A stretch of DNA of 64,000 bases from Amycolatopsis sp. CA-128772 (GTDB lineage Bacteria; Actinomycetota; Actinomycetes; Mycobacteriales; Pseudonocardiaceae). Positions 1-14,500 of this stretch are shown in pieces. The stretch lies in assembly GCF_002904295.1 (NCBI RefSeq), contig NZ_PPHG01000018.1, forward strand, positions 1 to 64,000. Reading direction: 5' to 3'. Position numbers and translations under genes: made by a program. The stretch's first letter is position 1. Each line of letters begins with the position of its first letter. The notes under the pieces are model-generated. The model had not been told where the DNA came from and did no database searches. It saw only the letters and a program-made list of their open reading frames with translations.

Positions 1-3000
1 GCCACCCCCGCCGGCGCAAACCCGGCTCCGGCCGGCGGCATGCCGTTCTCCTGGAGCGGCGTCTCCCTCCACGCCACCGGCGCCACCGCCCTCCGCGTCC
101 ACCTCGCCCCTGCCGGTGACAACTCGATCACCGTCGCCGTGCACGACCAAGACGGCGGCCCCGTGGCCTCCGTCGATTCCCTCGTCCTGCGCCCGATCTC
201 CGGCACCACCACCGTCACCCGGAACGGCTCCCTCTTCCGCCTCGACCACAAGACCATCCCCGCCGGCCCCCGGACCGACGCCGTCGTTCTGACCCCCAGC
301 CCCTTCCCCCTCGCCCTCCCCGAAGTGGCCGATCCGGACACCGACGCCTCCCTCGTCTACGCACCCATCGCCGGCCAGGACGTCCGGACCGCCACCCACC
401 GCACCCTCGCCCTGCTCCAGTCCTGGCTCGCCGCCGACCGGCCCGGGCGGCTCGTCGTCGTCACCCGTGACGCCGGCACCGATCCCGCCGCAGGCGCCGT
501 GCACGGGCTCGTTCGCTCCGCCCAGACCGAACACCCCGGCCGGTTCCAGCTCCTCGATCTCGACCACAGCCCGTGCCCCGACCTCGCCACCCTCCCCGCC
601 GAACCCGAGATCGCCGTCCGCGAAGGCGTCTTCACCGCCCCGCGGCTCGTCCGCGCCCACACCGGTGCCCTCGCCCTCCCGGAGGAGCACTGGCGGCTGA
701 CCACCACCGGCGGCACCCTCGACGGCCTCACCCTCCGGCCGCACGCCCCGCAACCACTCGGGGAAGGCCAGGTCCGGGTCGCCGTGCGCGCGGCCGGCGT
801 CAACTTCCGGGACGTCCTCATCGCCCTCGGCATGTACCCCGACCCGGCTGCCGTGCTCGGGTCCGAAGCCGCCGGGGTCGTCACCGAAGTGGCCCCCGAC
901 GTGCGGGGCCTCGCCGTCGGTGACCACGTCTTCGGCCTGTTCACCGGCGCCTTCGCCCCGACCGCCGTGACCGACGCCCGCCTGCTCGCCAAGGTGCCGG
1001 CCGGCTGGACCTTCGCCCGGGCCGCCGCCGTGCCCGTCGCCTTCGTCACCGCCTACTACGCCCTGTTCGACCTCGGCGGCCTCGAAGCCGGCCAGTCCGT
1101 GCTCGTCCACGCGGCCGCCGGCGGCGTCGGCATGGCCGCCGTGCAGCTCGCCCGCTGGAAGAACGCCGAGGTCTTCGCCACGGCGAGCCCGGCAAAGCAG
1201 GACGCCGTCCGCGCCCTCGGCGTCGCCCACATCGCCTCCTCGCGGGACCTCGAGTTCGCGAAGCGGTTCGGCCACGTCGACGTCGTCCTGAACTCCCTGA
1301 CCGGCCCCTTCGTCGACGCCTCCCTCGGCCTCCTCAACCCCGGCGGCCGGTTCCTCGAAATGGGCAAGACCGACCTGCGCGCCCCCGAAGGCGTCACCTA
1401 CCTCCCGTTCGACCTCGGCGACCCCGGCCCCGACCGGATCCAGGAGATCCTCCGCGCCCTCCTGGCCCTGTTCGCCGAAGAGCAGCTGCAGACCCTGCCG
1501 ACCCGGGTCTGGGACGTCGTCCGCGCGCCCGACGCCTTCCGGTTCATCAGCCAGGCCAAGCACGTCGGCAAGAACGTCATGACCCTGCCGCGGAAGCCCG
1601 ATCCGGACGGCACCGTCCTCGTCACCGGCGGTACCGGCACGCTCGGCGGCCTGCTGGCCCGCCACCTGGTGACCACCCACGGCGTCCGGAACCTCCTGCT
1701 GGTCAGCCGACGCGGCCTCGCCGCCCCGGGCGCGGCCGAACTGGTCGCCGACCTGACGGCGAGCGGCGCCGACGTCCGCGTCGAGAGCTGCGATGTCACC
1801 GACCGCGCGGCCCTCGAGACGCTGCTCGCCCCGGTCGACCTCACCGGAGTCGTGCACACCGCGGGCGTGCTCGACGACGGCGTCCTCGGCTCGCTCACCC
1901 CCGACCGGCTCGACGCGGTCGTCGGGCCGAAGGTCGACGCCGCGCTGAACCTGCACGAGCTGACCCGCGACCGCGACCTCGCCTGGTTCGCGCTGTACTC
2001 CTCGCTCGCCGGCGTGGCCGGTGCCGCCGGCCAGGCCAACTACGCCGCCGCCAACGCCGCCCTCGACGCGCTCGCCACCCGCCGCCGGGCCGAGGGCCTG
2101 CCCGGCGTCTCCCTGGCCTGGGGCCAGTGGGCCGAGGCCAGCGGGATGACCGGCACGCTCGACGACGAGGACCTGTCCCGGATCGCGCGGTCCGGCATCG
2201 GCGCCCTCGGCACCGCCGAAGCCCTCGCGCTCTTCGACGCCGCCCTGGTCGCCGGCGCCGGGTGCGTGGTCCCGGTCCGCGTCGACCTCGGCGCGCTGCG
2301 GGCCCAGGCCGAGCACCTGCCCGCGCTGTGGCACGGCCTGGTCCGCGTGCGCACCCGCCGCGCCGTCGGGCCGGCGGCGGGCACCGACGGGCTCGCCGCC
2401 CGGCTGGCCGGCCTCAGCGGCGACGACGTCCGCCGGTTCCTGCTCGACCTCGTCCGCACGCACGTCGCCGCGGTCCTCGGCCACGACGGCGCCGACGCCG
2501 TCGAGCCGCAGAAAGCGTTCAAGGACCTGGGTTTCGACTCCCTGACCGCCGTTGAGCTGCGCAACCGGCTCACCGCGGTGACCGGCCTGCGGCTGCCCGC
2601 GACGGTCATCTTCGACCACCCGAACCCGCACGCACTGGCCGCGCTCCTGCAGGCCGGACTGGCCGGCGACACCGGACCCGCGACGACGGCGGCGGTCACC
2701 ACCACCGTCGACGACGACCCGGTCGCCATCGTCGCGATGAGCTGCCGCTACCCGGGTGACGTGACGTCGCCGGAGGAGCTGTGGCGCCTGGTCGAGACCG
2801 GCCGCGACGCCCTCACGCCGCTGCCCTCCGGCCGCGGCTGGGACCTCGCCGCCCTGGGCGCCGCCGAGGGCGGGTTCGTGCACGACGCCGGCGGCTTCGA
2901 CGCCGAGTTCTTCGGCATCTCCCCGCACGAAGCCCTGGCCATGGACCCGCAGCAGCGGCTGCTGCTGGAAATCTCCTGGGAGGCGCTGGAGCGCGCCGGG

Positions 3001-6000
3001 ATCGACCCGCGTTCGCTGCGCGGCAGCAGCACCGGCGTCTTCGTCGGCGCCGCGCACCAGGCGTACGGCAGCGGCGTCGCCGAGGTCGCCCCCGGCGTCG
3101 AAGGGCACCTGCTGACCGGCAACGCGACCAGCGTCGTCTCCGGCCGCGTCTCCTACACCTTCGGCTTCGAAGGCCCGGCCGTCAGCGTCGACACGGCGTG
3201 CTCGTCGTCGCTGGTCGCGCTGCACTGGGCGGTCCAGGCGCTGCGCCGCGGCGAGTGCGACCTGGCCCTCGCGGGCGGCGTCGCGGTGATGGCGCAGCCC
3301 GGCATGTTCGTCGAGTTCGACCGGCAGGGCGGCCTCGCCTCGGACGGCCGCTGCAAGGCGTTCGCGGAGGCCGCCGACGGCACCGGCTGGGGCGAAGGCG
3401 CCGGTCTGGTCCTGTTGGAACGGTTGTCCGACGCCCGCCGCCACGGCCACGAAGTCCTCGCCGTGGTGCGGGGTTCCGCGGTCAACTCCGACGGCGCGTC
3501 CAATGGCCTGACCGCCCCGAACGGCCCCGCGCAGCAACGGGTCATCCGGGCCGCGCTGGCCGGTGCGGGCCTGGCACCGTCCGATGTGGACGCCGTCGAG
3601 GCGCACGGCACCGGCACCACCCTCGGCGACCCGATCGAGGCGCAGGCCCTCCTCGACACCTACGGGCAGGACCGCGAGGAGCCGCTCTGGCTCGGCTCGC
3701 TCAAGTCGAACATCGGCCACACGCAGGCGGCGGCGGGCGTAGCCGGCGTCATCAAGGTCGTGATGGCGCTGCGGCACGGCGTCCTGCCCAAGACGCTGCA
3801 CGTCGACGCGCCTTCATCGCGCGTCGACTGGGAGTCCGGCGCGATCGAGCTGCTCACCGAGGCCCGGCGCTGGCCCGGGACCGGACGGCCGCGGCGCGCC
3901 GGGATCTCCTCGTTCGGCATCTCCGGCACGAACGCCCACACGATCATCGAGCAGGCCCCGCCCGCGCCTGCCGAGCCGGAGCGCGCGGCACAGCCCGGCA
4001 GCGTTCCGTGGCTGCTGTCCGCGCGGGACGCCGAGGCGCTCACCGCGCAGGCCGAACGCCTCCGCGCGCACGTCGACGCCCGGCCGGACCTGACGCCGGT
4101 CGACGTCGGCCACTCCCTGGCCGGGCGGGCCGCGCTCGAACACCGGCTCGTCGTGGTCGGCCGTGACCGCGAGGAACTCCTGGCCGCGCTGGAGAACCCG
4201 CCGGTCACCGGGGTCGCGCGGCCGGATCGCCGGCTGGCGGTGTTGTTCACCGGCCAGGGCGCGCAGCGGCCGGGCATGGGACGCGAGCTCTACGAACGGT
4301 TCCCGGTGTACGCCTCGGCGTTCGACGCGGTGTGCGCGCAATTCCCGGGGCTCGGCGAGACGATCCTCGGCGGAACCGGGTCCCTGGACGACACCGGCGT
4401 CACGCAACCGGCGTTGTTCGCGGTCGAGGTCGCCCTGTTCCGACTGGTCGAGTCGTTCGGTGTCCGTCCGGACTTCGTGGCCGGGCATTCGATCGGGGAG
4501 ATCTCGGCGGCGCACGTGGCCGGGGTGCTGTCCCTTGAGGACGCTTGCCGCCTGGTGGCCGCCCGTGCCTCGCTGATGCAGGCCCTCCCGCCGGGTGGCG
4601 CGATGGTGTCGATCGCCGCTCCGGAGTCGGCCGTCGAGCTGACTGAGGGCGTCTCGATCGCGGCGGTGAACGGCCCGGAGTCGGTCGTGCTTTCCGGCGA
4701 GGAGGCCGCGGTCCTGGCGATCGCGGCGAAGTTCCCGAAAACCAAGCGCCTCGCGGTAAGTCACGCGTTCCATTCGCCGCTGATGGATCCGATGCTCGAC
4801 GAGTTCCGCGCGGTCGCCGAGACACTGACATATCACCCGGCTCAGATACCGGTGCTGTCGAATGTGAGCGGTGCTCTGGCCGAGCCGTTCACCGCCGGCT
4901 ACTGGGTGCGGCACGTGCGGGAGACCGTCCGGTTCGCCGACGGCGTGGCGACGCTGCAGGCCGCCGGCGCCGACGTGTTCCTGGAGCTCGGGCCGGACGG
5001 CGTCCTCAGCCCGATGGTGCCCGGCATCGCCATCCCGGCCCTGCGCCGCGACCGCTCCGAAGAGAGCGCATTGCTCACGGCGTTGAGCACCGCTCACGTC
5101 CACGGCGTTCCGGTCGACTGGACCTCGTTCCTCGACGGCGGCCGCCGCGTCGACCTGCCCACCTACGCCTTCCGGCACCGGAACTACTGGCTCGCCCCGG
5201 AACCCGGCGCGGCGCCCGGGGGCGACTCGGGGTTCTGGGACGTGGTGCGCAGCGGCCGGCTGGCCGCCGAACTCGAACTGGACGAGGCCGTCGCCGAGGC
5301 GGTCGCCCCGGCGCTGTCGGCCTGGTACCGGCGCCGCACCCAGGAATCCACAGTGGACTCCTGGCGTTACGGCCCCACCTGGCGGCCGGTGCCGGCGGAG
5401 GCGGCCGCCCTCACCGGGCACTGGCTGCTGATCGTGCCGGAAGCGGGCGAACCCGGTGTCGTGGCGGGGGTCGCGCAGACGGTCCTCGAACGCGGCGCGC
5501 GGATCACCCCGGTGCGGATCGATCCGCTGCTGCCGCGCGCGGAGTTCGCCGAGCGCCTCCGCACCGCCCTGAACGGGTCCGGAGTGGACGGTGTGCTTTC
5601 GCTGCTGGCCCTGGCCGACGGCGGACGCGAGGTCGCGGCGGGCACGGCCACCCTGCTGCAGGCCCTCGGCGACCTGGGGGCCGGCGGACGGCTGTGGTGC
5701 TTCACCCGCGGCGCGGTCGCGGCCGGCCGCGCGGACCGCGTCGAAGCGCCGGTCCAGGCCCAGGTCTGGGGCCTCGGCCGCACCGCGGCCATGGAGTACC
5801 CCCAGCGCTGGGGCGGCCTGATCGACCTGCCCGCCGAGCTGGACGACCGCGGCCGCGCCCGCCTCGCCGCCGTGCTCGCCGGCACCGAAGACGAGGTCGC
5901 GCTCCGGCCCTCCGGCGTCTTCGCGCGCCGGCTGGAACGCCGCCCGGGAACCCCCGGCCCGGCCTGGCGGCCGCGGGGGACCGTGCTGATCACCGGCGGC

Positions 6001-9000
6001 ACCGGCGCGCTCGGCGCTCAGGTCGCTCGCCGGCTGGCCGCGGGCGGTGCGGACCGGCTGGTGCTGCTCAGCCGGCGCGGACCGGCGGCGCCCGGCGCGG
6101 CGGACCTCGAACGCGAACTCACCGAACTCGGCTGCGCGGTCTCGATCGTGGCCTGCGACGCCGCCGACCGCGACGCCCTGGCCGCGGCCATCCCCGGCGA
6201 CGTCCGCGCGGTGGTGCACACGGCGGGCGTCCTGGACGACGGCGTCATCGAATCCCTGACGCCGGAACGCTTCGACGCCGTGCTGAGCGCGAAGGCGACC
6301 GCGGCCGAGAACCTGTCCGCGCTCACCTCGGACCTCGACGCGTTCGTCCTGTTCTCGTCCGTGGCCGGCGCGTTCGGCGCGGCCGGCCAGGGCAGTTACG
6401 CCGCCGCCAACGCCCACCTGGACGCCCTCGCCCAGCAGCGGCACGCCGCCGGGCTGCCCGCCGTCTCGATCGCCTGGGGCCCGTGGGCCGGCGACGGGAT
6501 GGCCGCGGGCGACGCCGAAACGCGGCGACGGCTGCGGGCCGCGGGCGTCGGCGCCCTCGAACCCGGCCTCGCGCTCGACGCCCTCGCCCTCGAAGCCGCG
6601 GCCGGCGCGCCGGTGGCCGTGGTCGCCGACCTCGACTGGGACGTCTACCTCCCCGCGCTGCGGGCCGTCCGGCCCCGGCCGCTGTTCACGGAATTCGCGG
6701 AGCCGCTCGAAAGCCCGGAAGCCACCGAACCCGCGGGATTCCTGACCGGACTGTCCGAAGAGGACGCCGCCCGGAAGGTGCTCGACCTGACCCGGACGCA
6801 CGTCGCCGCCGTGCTCGGCTACTCCGACGCGAACGCGGTCGATGCCGGGCGCGCGTTCAGCGACAGCGGGTTCACCTCGCTGACCGCGGTCGAGCTGCGC
6901 AACCGCCTCGACGCGGCGACCGGGCTGAGCCTGCCCGCGACTCTGGTGTTCGACCACCCGACCCCGGCCGCGCTGGCCCGGCACCTGCACCGCGAACTGC
7001 TCGGCCGGCAGCCGGAACCGGCCGCCGCCGGCCCGGCGCGTACCCGGGAGGACGAGCCGATCGCGCTCGTCGCCATGGGCTGCCGGTTCCCCGGCTCGGT
7101 CGCCACGCCGGAGGACCTCTGGCGGCTCGTCGCGGACGGCGTCGACGCGATGACCGGCCTGCCCGAGGACCGTGGCTGGGACCTCGGCGCACTCTACGAC
7201 CCGGATCCGGGCAAGAGCGGCCACAGCTACGTCCGCGACGGCGGTTTCCTCGACGCCGCAACGGAGTTCGACGCGGCCTTCTTCGGCATTTCGCCGCGCG
7301 AAGCCCTGGCCATGGACCCGCAGCAGCGGCTGCTGCTGGAGATCACGTGGGAGGTGTTCGAGCGGGCCGGGATCGACCCGCAGTCGGTACGCGGCAGCCG
7401 CACCGGCGTGTTCGCCGGCACCAACGGCCAGGACTACGCGGGCCTGCTCGGCGCGGCCGGCGAGGAGGTCGGCGGCTTCATCGGCACCGGCAACGCCGCC
7501 GCGGTCGTGTCCGGCCGCCTGGCGTACGCGTTCGGCCTCGAAGGGCCCGCGCTCACCGTCGACACCGCGTGCTCGTCGTCGCTGGTCGCCCTCCACCTGG
7601 CCGCGCAGGCGCTGCGCCGCGGCGAATGCGATCTCGCGCTGGCCGGCGGCGCGACCGTGATGGCCACACCGGCGACGTTCGTGGAGTTCAGCCGCCAGCG
7701 CGGCCTGGCCTCCGACGGCCGGTGCAAGGCGTTCGCCGAGGCGGCGGACGGCACGGGCTGGGGCGAAGGCGCCGGTCTGGTCCTCTTGGAACGACTGTCC
7801 GACGCCCGCCGCCACGGCCACCGGGTCCTCGCCGTCCTGCGCGGTTCGGCGGTGAACTCCGACGGTGCTTCCAACGGCCTGACCGCGCCCAACGGTCCCT
7901 CCCAGCAACGGGTGATCCGGGCGGCCCTGGCCGACGCCGGGCTGTCCACTTCGGACGTCGACGCGGTCGAGGCGCACGGCACCGGGACGAAACTGGGCGA
8001 CCCCATCGAAGCCCAGGCGCTGCTGGCGACTTATGGCCAGGAACGCGGAACGCCGTTGTGGCTCGGTTCGGTGAAGTCCAACATCGGCCACACCCAGGCC
8101 GCCGCGGGCATCGCCGGGGTCATCAAGATGGTCATGGCCATGCACCACGGTGTCCTCCCGCGGACCCTGCACGTCGACGCCCCTTCGTCCCAGGTGGACT
8201 GGTCGGCGGGATCCGTGGAGCTGCTCACCGAAGCGACGCCGTGGCCGGAAACCGGACGCGCCCGCCGCGCCGGGGTGTCGGCGTTCGGTGTCAGCGGCAC
8301 CAACGCCCACCTGGTCCTCGAGGCCGGCGAGCCGGCACCGGCGTCCCCGGCGCAGCCGGGACTCACCCTCTGGCCGCTGTCGGCGAAGGACGAGCAGGCC
8401 CTGCACGAGCAGGCCCGGCGTCTCCGCGCCGCGATCGGCGAGGACGCTCCGGTGGCCGAGGTCGGCCGCACCCTGGCGACCGGCCGGGCGGCCCTGGAAC
8501 ACCGGGCCGTCGTCCTCGGGGACCGCGACCAGCTCCTGGCCGGGCTCGCGAAGCTGGACCACGCCGTGCGCGGCACCGCCGTCCCCGGCGGCCGGCTGGC
8601 CGTGCTGTTCACCGGCCAGGGCGCCCAGCGCGCCGGGATGGGCCGCGAGCTGTACGACCGGTTCCCGGTGTACGCCGACGCCTTCGACGCCGTGTGCGCC
8701 GAGTTCGACGGCCTGCTCGACGCGTCCCTGCGCGAGATCGTCTTCGACGGCGGCGACCGCCTCGACCGCACCGGCTACACCCAGCCCGCGCTGTTCGCGC
8801 TCGAGGTCGCCCTCCACCGGCTGGTGACGGCCTGGGGTGTCCGCCCGGACTTCGTCGCCGGGCACTCGATCGGCGAGCTCGTCGCCGCGCACGTCGCCGG
8901 GGTGCTGACCCTGCCCGACGCCTGCACGCTGGTCGCCGCCCGGGCGTCGCTCATGCAGGCGCTGCCCGCCGGAGGCGCGATGGTCTCCATCGCGGCCCCC

Positions 9001-11565
9001 GAGTCCGCCGTCACCCTGACCGAGGGAGTCTCGATCGCGGCGGTGAACGGCCCGGAGTCGGTGGTGATCTCCGGCGACGAGGCCGCCGTCCTGGCCATCG
9101 CCGCGGAGTTCGCCGAGCGCGGCGTGAAGACCAAGCGGCTCACGGTCAGTCACGCGTTCCACTCGCCGCTGATGGACCCGATGCTCGACGAGTTCCGTAA
9201 GATCGCTGAGACGCTGACATTTCACCCGGCTCAGATACCGGTGTTCTCGAATGTGAGCGGTGCTCTCGCTGAGCCGTTCACCGCGGACTACTGGGTGCGG
9301 CACGTGCGGGAGGCCGTCCGGTTCGCCGATGGCGTGCGGGCCCTCGAAGCCGAGGGGGTGACGACGTTCCTGGAGCTGGGGCCCGACGCGGTGCTCAGCG
9401 CGATGGTCGGCGGCACGGCGGTCCCGGCGTTGCGGCGCGACCGCTCCGAAGAGAGAGCACTGCTCACAGCGTTGAGCACTGTTCACGCCCGCGGTATCGA
9501 CGTCGACTGGGCCGCGTTCTTCCCGGCGGCCCCGCCGGCCGACCTGCCCACCTACCCCTTCCGGCGGCGGCGGTTCTGGCCCGAGCCCGCTCCCGCCGCT
9601 CCCGTGTCCGAAGTGGACGCCGAGTTCTGGAAGGCCGTGGCGGGCGCGGACCTGGACTCACTCGACGCGCTGCTCGGCCTGGACGACGACCAGCGGGCCG
9701 CCGTCGCCGCCGCCCTCCCGGCCCTGTCCGGCTGGCGGCGGGAAACCCGGGCGACCGGCGACTCCTGGCGCTACCGCGTCGTCTGGCGCAAGCTGCGCGA
9801 AGAACCCGCCGCGGTGGCCGGCGACTGGCTGTTCGTCCTGCCGGAAACCCTCGACGACCCGTCCGCCGCGACAGCGGTGGCCGGCGCCTTCGCGACATCC
9901 GGCGCGCGGCCCCTGGTCGTCCGGGTACCCGAGGACGCCGACCGCATCACGGTCGCGAAGCTGGTCGAGGCCAAGCTGGCCGAAGAAGCCTCGACGCCGG
10001 TCGGTGCGCTGTCGCTGCTGGCTTTCGCCGCCGGCACCCCGGGGTCGGCCGTGGCCGCCGGGCTCCCGCAGACCCTCGCCCTGGTCCAGGGTCTCGGCGA
10101 CGCGGGTGTCACGGCACCGCTGTGGTGCGCCACCCGCGGCGCGGTCGCGACGGCGGACAGCGAGCCCGTCGCCGACCCGGCCCAGGCCCAGTTCTGGGGC
10201 TTCGGCCGGACGGCCGCGATGGAACACCCGAACCGCTGGGGCGGCCTGGCCGACCTGCCGGGCACCCTGACCGGCGAAGACGGCAAGCGGCTCTGCGCGG
10301 TCCTCGCCGCCGGCGGCGAGGACGAGGTCGCCGTCCGCCCCACCGGCGTCTTCGCCCGCCGCCTCGTGCGCGACCACCGCAGCGGTCCACAGTGGACGCC
10401 GCGCGGCACGGTACTGGTCACCGGCGGCACCGGGGCTCTCGGCGGGCACGTCACCCGCTGGCTCCTGGACCACGGCGCCGGGCACGTCGTCGTGGCGAGC
10501 CGTCGTGGTGGCGAAGCGCCGGACGACCGCGTGACGGTCGTCGCCTGCGACGTCGCCGACCGAGACGCCGTCGCGGCCCTGCTGGCCGAACACCCCGTGT
10601 CGGCGGTGGTGCACGCGGCAGGCGTCCTCGACGACGGCGTCGTCGACACGCTCACCGGCGACCGGTTCGCCGGGGTCCTGCGGGCCAAGGTGACCGGCGC
10701 CCGGATCCTCGACGAACTGACCGGCGACCTCGACGCCTTCGTGCTGTTCTCCTCGCTCGCCGGCGCGGTCGGCGCCGCGGGACAGGCGAACTACGCGGCC
10801 GCCAACGCCGAGCTGGACGCGCTCGCCCAGCGCCGTCGCGCGTCGGGCCGCGCGGCCGTCTCGATCGCCTGGGGTCCCTGGGCGGGTGACGGCATGGCGG
10901 CCGGGAACGCGGACCGGATGCGGCGCGCCGGGGTCACCCCGCTGCCCGCGGCGGAGGCCGCGGCGGCCCTCGGCCGGATCACGCGGTCGCAGGTCATCGC
11001 CGACATCGACTGGGACACCTACCCCGCGGCCCGGCCCGTCTACGCCGAGCTGGCCCCGGCGGCGCCGGTCGCCGAACCGGCCGCCGGCCTCGGCGACCGC
11101 CTGGCCGGGCTGTCCGCGGCCGACGCCGGCGACCTCGTGCTCGGCGTCGTCCGCGAGCACGTCGCGGCGGTGCTCGGCCACGGCCGGGCGGCGGACGTCG
11201 CCCCGGACCGGGCGTTCAGCGAAACCGGCTTCACGTCGCTGACCGCGGTCGAGCTCCGCAACCGCCTGGACCGGGTCACCGGGCTGAACCTGCCCGCCAC
11301 GCTGGTCTTCGACCACCCGTCGCCGTCGGCGTTGGCCCGCTACCTGACCGCGGAACTGCGGGCGGACGGGCCCGGGGTCGACGACCTGCTCGACCGGCTC
11401 GGCCGGGCCGGCGCCACGCTCGGTGCGGCCGACCGGGCCCGCGTCGCGGAACAGCTGCGGCTGCTCACCGCGGGCTGGGCGGGCGAACCGGCCGCCCCGA
11501 GCCTCGATTCCGCCAGCGACGAGGAGATGTTCGACCTCCTCGGCAAAGAGTTCGGCATCTCCTGA
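1..11565 (+). CDS. Type I modular polyketide synthase, 5'-truncated by window edge (DH'-ER-KR-ACP / KS-AT-KR-ACP / KS-AT-KR-ACP)
   Basis: The frame is open from base 1, and the first residues match the C-terminal part of the DH domain in the next PKS, so the start lies upstream; the ATG at 40 is internal. Domains in order (approximate bases): DH end 1-210; KR structural part 211-680; ER 685-1590 (NADPH motif [13 protein letters not shown]); KR 1600-2140; ACP with GFDSL (Ser 2539); KS 2716-3960 (Cys 3199); AT about 4228-5060 (GHSIG, Ser 4489; HAFH at 4762, a malonyl-CoA signature); KR 5980-6500; ACP (GFTSL, Ser 6877); KS 7051-8320 (Cys 7570); AT from 8596 (Ser 8866; HAFH 9151, malonyl); KR 10405-10920; ACP (Ser 11236); C-terminal docking helices 11369-11562. 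All three KRs carry the LDD motif (B-type alcohol) and intact Tyr/Asn. Expected output: one fully reduced extension, then two beta-hydroxy malonyl extensions. The chain passes to the PKS that starts 34 bp downstream. Confidence 0.96.
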   Translation, partial: ATPAGANPAPAGGMPFSWSGVSLHATGATALRVHLAPAGDNSITVAVHDQDGGPVASVDSLVLRPISGTTTVTRNGSLFRLDHKTIPAGPRTDAVVLTPSPFPLALPEVADPDTDASLVYAPIAGQDVRTATHRTLALLQSWLAADRPGRLVVVTRDAGTDPAAGAVHGLVRSAQTEHPGRFQLLDLDHSPCPDLATLPAEPEIAVREGVFTAPRLVRAHTGALALPEEHWRLTTTGGTLDGLTLRPHAPQPLGEGQVRVAVRAAGVNFRDVLIALGMYPDPAAVLGSEAAGVVTEVAPDVRGLAVGDHVFGLFTGAFAPTAVTDARLLAKVPAGWTFARAAAVPVAFVTAYYALFDLGGLEAGQSVLVHAAAGGVGMAAVQLARWKNAEVFATASPAKQDAVRALGVAHIASSRDLEFAKRFGHVDVVLNSLTGPFVDASLGLLNPGGRFLEMGKTDLRAPEGVTYLPFDLGDPGPDRIQEILRALLALFAEEQLQTLPTRVWDVVRAPDAFRFISQAKHVGKNVMTLPRKPDPDGTVLVTGGTGTLGGLLARHLVTTHGVRNLLLVSRRGLAAPGAAELVADLTASGADVRVESCDVTDRAALETLLAPVDLTGVVHTAGVLDDGVLGSLTPDRLDAVVGPKVDAALNLHELTRDRDLAWFALYSSLAGVAGAAGQANYAAANAALDALATRRRAEGLPGVSLAWGQWAEASGMTGTLDDEDLSRIARSGIGALGTAEALALFDAALVAGAGCVVPVRVDLGALRAQAEHLPALWHGLVRVRTRRAVGPAAGTDGLAARLAGLSGDDVRRFLLDLVRTHVAAVLGHDGADAVEPQKAFKDLGFDSLTAVELRNRLTAVTGLRLPATVIFDHPNPHALAALLQAGLAGDTGPATTAAVTTTVDDDPVAIVAMSCRYPGDVTSPEELWRLVETGRDALTPLPSGRGWDLAALGAAEGGFVHDAGGFDAEFFGISPHEALAMDPQQRLLLEISWEALERAGIDPRSLRGSSTGVFVGAAHQAYGSGVAEVAPGVEGHLLTGNATSVVSGRVSYTFGFEGPAVSVDTACSSSLVALHWAVQALRRGECDLALAGGVAVMAQPGMFVEFDRQGGLASDGRCKAFAEAADGTGWGEGAGLVLLERLSDARRHGHEVLAVVRGSAVNSDGASNGLTAPNGPAQQRVIRAALAGAGLAPSDVDAVEAHGTGTTLGDPIEAQALLDTYGQDREEPLWLGSLKSNIGHTQAAAGVAGVIKVVMALRHGVLPKTLHVDAPSSRVDWESGAIELLTEARRWPGTGRPRRAGISSFGISGTNAHTIIEQAPPAPAEPERAAQPGSVPWLLSARDAEALTAQAERLRAHVDARPDLTPVDVGHSLAGRAALEHRLVVVGRDREELLAALENPPVTGVARPDRRLAVLFTGQGAQRPGMGRELYERFPVYASAFDAVCAQFPGLGETILGGTGSLDDTGVTQPALFAVEVALFRLVESFGVRPDFVAGHSIGEISAAHVAGVLSLEDACRLVAARASLMQALPPGGAMVSIAAPESAVELTEGVSIAAVNGPESVVLSGEEAAVLAIAAKFPKTKRLAVSHAFHSPLMDPMLDEFRAVAETLTYHPAQIPVLSNVSGALAEPFTAGYWVRHVRETVRFADGVATLQAAGADVFLELGPDGVLSPMVPGIAIPALRRDRSEESALLTALSTAHVHGVPVDWTSFLDGGRRVDLPTYAFRHRNYWLAPEPGAAPGGDSGFWDVVRSGRLAAELELDEAVAEAVAPALSAWYRRRTQESTVDSWRYGPTWRPVPAEAAALTGHWLLIVPEAGEPGVVAGVAQTVLERGARITPVRIDPLLPRAEFAERLRTALNGSGVDGVLSLLALADGGREVAAGTATLLQALGDLGAGGRLWCFTRGAVAAGRADRVEAPVQAQVWGLGRTAAMEYPQRWGGLIDLPAELDDRGRARLAAVLAGTEDEVALRPSGVFARRLERRPGTPGPAWRPRGTVLITGGTGALGAQVARRLAAGGADRLVLLSRRGPAAPGAADLERELTELGCAVSIVACDAADRDALAAAIPGDVRAVVHTAGVLDDGVIESLTPERFDAVLSAKATAAENLSALTSDLDAFVLFSSVAGAFGAAGQGSYAAANAHLDALAQQRHAAGLPAVSIAWGPWAGDGMAAGDAETRRRLRAAGVGALEPGLALDALALEAAAGAPVAVVADLDWDVYLPALRAVRPRPLFTEFAEPLESPEATEPAGFLTGLSEEDAARKVLDLTRTHVAAVLGYSDANAVDAGRAFSDSGFTSLTAVELRNRLDAATGLSLPATLVFDHPTPAALARHLHRELLGRQPEPAAAGPARTREDEPIALVAMGCRFPGSVATPEDLWRLVADGVDAMTGLPEDRGWDLGALYDPDPGKSGHSYVRDGGFLDAATEFDAAFFGISPREALAMDPQQRLLLEITWEVFERAGIDPQSVRGSRTGVFAGTNGQDYAGLLGAAGEEVGGFIGTGNAAAVVSGRLAYAFGLEGPALTVDTACSSSLVALHLAAQALRRGECDLALAGGATVMATPATFVEFSRQRGLASDGRCKAFAEAADGTGWGEGAGLVLLERLSDARRHGHRVLAVLRGSAVNSDGASNGLTAPNGPSQQRVIRAALADAGLSTSDVDAVEAHGTGTKLGDPIEAQALLATYGQERGTPLWLGSVKSNIGHTQAAAGIAGVIKMVMAMHHGVLPRTLHVDAPSSQVDWSAGSVELLTEATPWPETGRARRAGVSAFGVSGTNAHLVLEAGEPAPASPAQPGLTLWPLSAKDEQALHEQARRLRAAIGEDAPVAEVGRTLATGRAALEHRAVVLGDRDQLLAGLAKLDHAVRGTAVPGGRLAVLFTGQGAQRAGMGRELYDRFPVYADAFDAVCAEFDGLLDASLREIVFDGGDRLDRTGYTQPALFALEVALHRLVTAWGVRPDFVAGHSIGELVAAHVAGVLTLPDACTLVAARASLMQALPAGGAMVSIAAPESAVTLTEGVSIAAVNGPESVVISGDEAAVLAIAAEFAERGVKTKRLTVSHAFHSPLMDPMLDEFRKIAETLTFHPAQIPVFSNVSGALAEPFTADYWVRHVREAVRFADGVRALEAEGVTTFLELGPDAVLSAMVGGTAVPALRRDRSEERALLTALSTVHARGIDVDWAAFFPAAPPADLPTYPFRRRRFWPEPAPAAPVSEVDAEFWKAVAGADLDSLDALLGLDDDQRAAVAAALPALSGWRRETRATGDSWRYRVVWRKLREEPAAVAGDWLFVLPETLDDPSAATAVAGAFATSGARPLVVRVPEDADRITVAKLVEAKLAEEASTPVGALSLLAFAAGTPGSAVAAGLPQTLALVQGLGDAGVTAPLWCATRGAVATADSEPVADPAQAQFWGFGRTAAMEHPNRWGGLADLPGTLTGEDGKRLCAVLAAGGEDEVAVRPTGVFARRLVRDHRSGPQWTPRGTVLVTGGTGALGGHVTRWLLDHGAGHVVVASRRGGEAPDDRVTVVACDVADRDAVAALLAEHPVSAVVHAAGVLDDGVVDTLTGDRFAGVLRAKVTGARILDELTGDLDAFVLFSSLAGAVGAAGQANYAAANAELDALAQRRRASGRAAVSIAWGPWAGDGMAAGNADRMRRAGVTPLPAAEAAAALGRITRSQVIADIDWDTYPAARPVYAELAPAAPVAEPAAGLGDRLAGLSAADAGDLVLGVVREHVAAVLGHGRAADVAPDRAFSETGFTSLTAVELRNRLDRVTGLNLPATLVFDHPSPSALARYLTAELRADGPGVDDLLDRLGRAGATLGAADRARVAEQLRLLTAGWAGEPAAPSLDSASDEEMFDLLGKEFGIS

Positions 11566-11599
11566 TCCGGCGTCCCGCGACTGCATGGAGTGAACACGA

Positions 11600-14500
11600 A
11601 TGGACAACGAGGAAAAGCTCCGCTACTTCCTCAAGCGGGTCACGGCCGATCTGCAGGACACCCGCCGCCGGCTCCAGGAGGCGCAAACCACCGAGCCGGT
11701 CGCGATCGTCGGCCTCGGCTGCCGGTTCCCGGGCGGCGTCCGCACCCCGGCGCAGCTGTGGGACCTGGTCGAGGGCGGCCGGGACGCGATCTCCGGGTTC
11801 CCCGGCGACCGCGGCTGGGAGCTCGGCTCCCTCTACGACCCGGACCCCGGAACGCCGGGGACGTCGTACGTGCGCGAGGGCGGCTTCCTCGACGGTGTAG
11901 CGGAGTTCGACGCCGGGTTCTTCGGGATCTCGCCCCGCGAGGCGCTCGCGATGGACCCGCAGCAGCGGCTGCTGCTGGAGACGTCGTGGGAAGCCCTGGA
12001 GCACGCCGGGATCCGGCCGCCGTCGCTGAAGGGCAGCCGGACGGGCGTCTTCGTCGGCTCCAACGGCCAGGACTACGGCACCCTCATGCTCGGCTCCGCC
12101 GAAGCCCTGGAAGGACACCTGGCGACGAGCAACGCGGCGAGTGTCCTTTCCGGACGGGTCGCGTACGCGTTCGGCTTCGAGGGACCGACGCTCACCGTCG
12201 ACACGGCGTGTTCTTCGTCGCTGGTCGCGCTGCACCTGGCGGTGCAGGCACTGCGGCAGGGGGAGTGCGACCTCGCGCTGGCCGGCGGGGTGACCGTGCT
12301 GCCGACGCCCGGGTCGTTCATCGCGTTCAGCCGGCTGCGCGGCCTGGCCCCGGACGGCCGCTGCAAGGCGTTCGCCGATGCCGCCGACGGCACTTCGTGG
12401 GGCGAGGGCAGCGGCATGGTCGTGGTGGAGCGGCTGTCCGACGCGCGCCGCCACGGCCACCCGGTCCTGGCCCTCGTCCGCGGTTCCGCGGTGAACTCCG
12501 ACGGCGCGTCGAACGGCCTGACCGCACCGAACGGTCCCTCGCAGCAACGGGTGATCCGGGCCGCGCTGGCCGACGCCGGTCTGTCTGCTTCGGACGTCGA
12601 CGCGGTCGAGGCGCACGGCACCGGGACGACCCTGGGTGACCCGATCGAGGCCCAGGCGCTGCTGGCGACCTACGGCCAGGAGCGGGAGACGCCGCTGTGG
12701 CTGGGCTCGGTGAAGTCGAACATCGGCCACACCCAGGCCGCGGCGGGCGTGGCCGGAGTGATCAAGATGGTCCAGGCCATGCGGCACGGTGTCCTGCCGC
12801 CGACCCTGCACGTCGGCGAACCGTCGTCGCGGGTGAACTGGTCGGCGGGGGCCGTGGCGCTGCTCACCGAGCGTCGCGAGTGGACGGCGGACCGGCCGCG
12901 CCGAGCGGCTGTGTCGGCGTTCGGCATGAGCGGCACGAACGTGCACACGATCCTGGAGGAGGCGCCGGCCGAGGACGCGCCGGCCGCCGGCCCCGACGAA
13001 CCCGGCCGGGTCGTGCCGTGGGTGTTGTCGGCCCGGTCGCCCGAAGCCCTTCGCGCTCAGGCCGCCGCGCTGGCCGGCGTCACCGCGCCGGTCGGCGACA
13101 TCGGACTGTCCCTGGCCACGACCCGGTCCGCGTTCGACCACCGTGCGGTCGTCGTCGGCGACCGCGATGATCTCCTGGCCGGGCTCGCGGCGCTGGCCGG
13201 AGATCGCCCGGCTCCCGTCGTCGTCAAGGGGACGGCCGTCGCGGGCAAGGTGGCGATGGTGTTCCCCGGCCAGGGTTCCCAGTGGGCCGGGATGGCTGTG
13301 GACCTCCTGGCCGAGTCGCCCGTGTTCGCCGCGCGGATGGCCGACTGCGCGGCCGCGTTGTCATCCTTTGTGGACTGGTCGCTCACCGAGGTCATCCGCG
13401 ATACGGCGTTGCTGGAGCGCGTCGACGTCGTGCAGCCCGCGTTGTTCGCGGTGATGGTGTCGCTGGCGGAACTCTGGCGCTCCTACGGCGTCGAACCCGC
13501 CGCGGTCGTCGGGCACTCGCAGGGGGAGATCGCCGCCGCTGTCGTCTCGGGTGCACTGTCGCTCGAGGACGGCGCTCGCGTGGCCGCGTTGCGCAGCCAG
13601 GCCATCCTCGCACTCGCGGGCGACGGCGGCATGGTCTCGATCGCCGAGTCCGCCGACGCCGTGGCGGCCCGGATCGCGCCCTGGGGCGAGCGGCTCTCGC
13701 TCGCCGCGATCAACGGCCCGGCCGCGGTCGTGGTCTCCGGGACACCGGACGCGCTCGACGAACTGCTGGCCGCCTGCACCGATGTCCGGGCGAAGCGGGT
13801 CCCGGTGGACTACGCCTCGCACTCACCGCAGGTCGAACGCATCCGTGACCGCCTCCTCGACGTCCTGGCGCCGATCCGGCCGCGGACAACCACAACGGGC
13901 TTCTTCTCGACGGTCACCGGCGCGTGGATCGACGGCACCGAGCTCGATGCCGGGTACTGGTACACCAACCTCCGCCGTCCGGTCCGGCTCGACACCGCCG
14001 TGTCCACATTGGCCGCCCAGGGCTTCCGGACCTTCGTCGAAGCCTCGCCGCACCCCGTGCTGACCATGGCGATCGGCGGCGACGACGTGACCGCGCTCGG
14101 TTCCCTGCGCCGCGACGACGGCGGGCTAGCCCGGTTCCACACCTCCCTGGCCGAAGCCTGGGTGCACGGCGTCGACGTCCGATGGGACGACGCCTTTCCC
14201 GGCGCCCGCCGCACCGAACTGCCCACCTACGCGTTCCAGCACGAACGCTACTGGCCGCGGCTGGTCTCCACCGCCGGCGCGGGCGGCCTCGGCCTCGTCC
14301 CGGCCGAACACCCGCTGCTCGGCGCGGTCGTGGCCCTGGCGGGCTCGGGCGGAACGGTCCTGACCGGCAAGCTCTCGCTGCACAGCCTGCCGTGGCTGGC
14401 CGACCACCGCGTCGGCGGGGAAGTCCTGCTGCCGGGCACGGCGTTCGTCGAGCTCGCGCTCCGCGCCGGCGACCAGGCCGGCCGCCGCACCCTGGACGAG

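Noticed and set aside
3814..9486. 1890-codon open frame antisense to the first PKS
   Set aside because: Long antisense frames are expected at this GC and codon bias. It has no RBS, reads as Arg/Gly/His/Gln-rich low-complexity protein, and the sense strand encodes intact KS, AT, KR and ACP domains.
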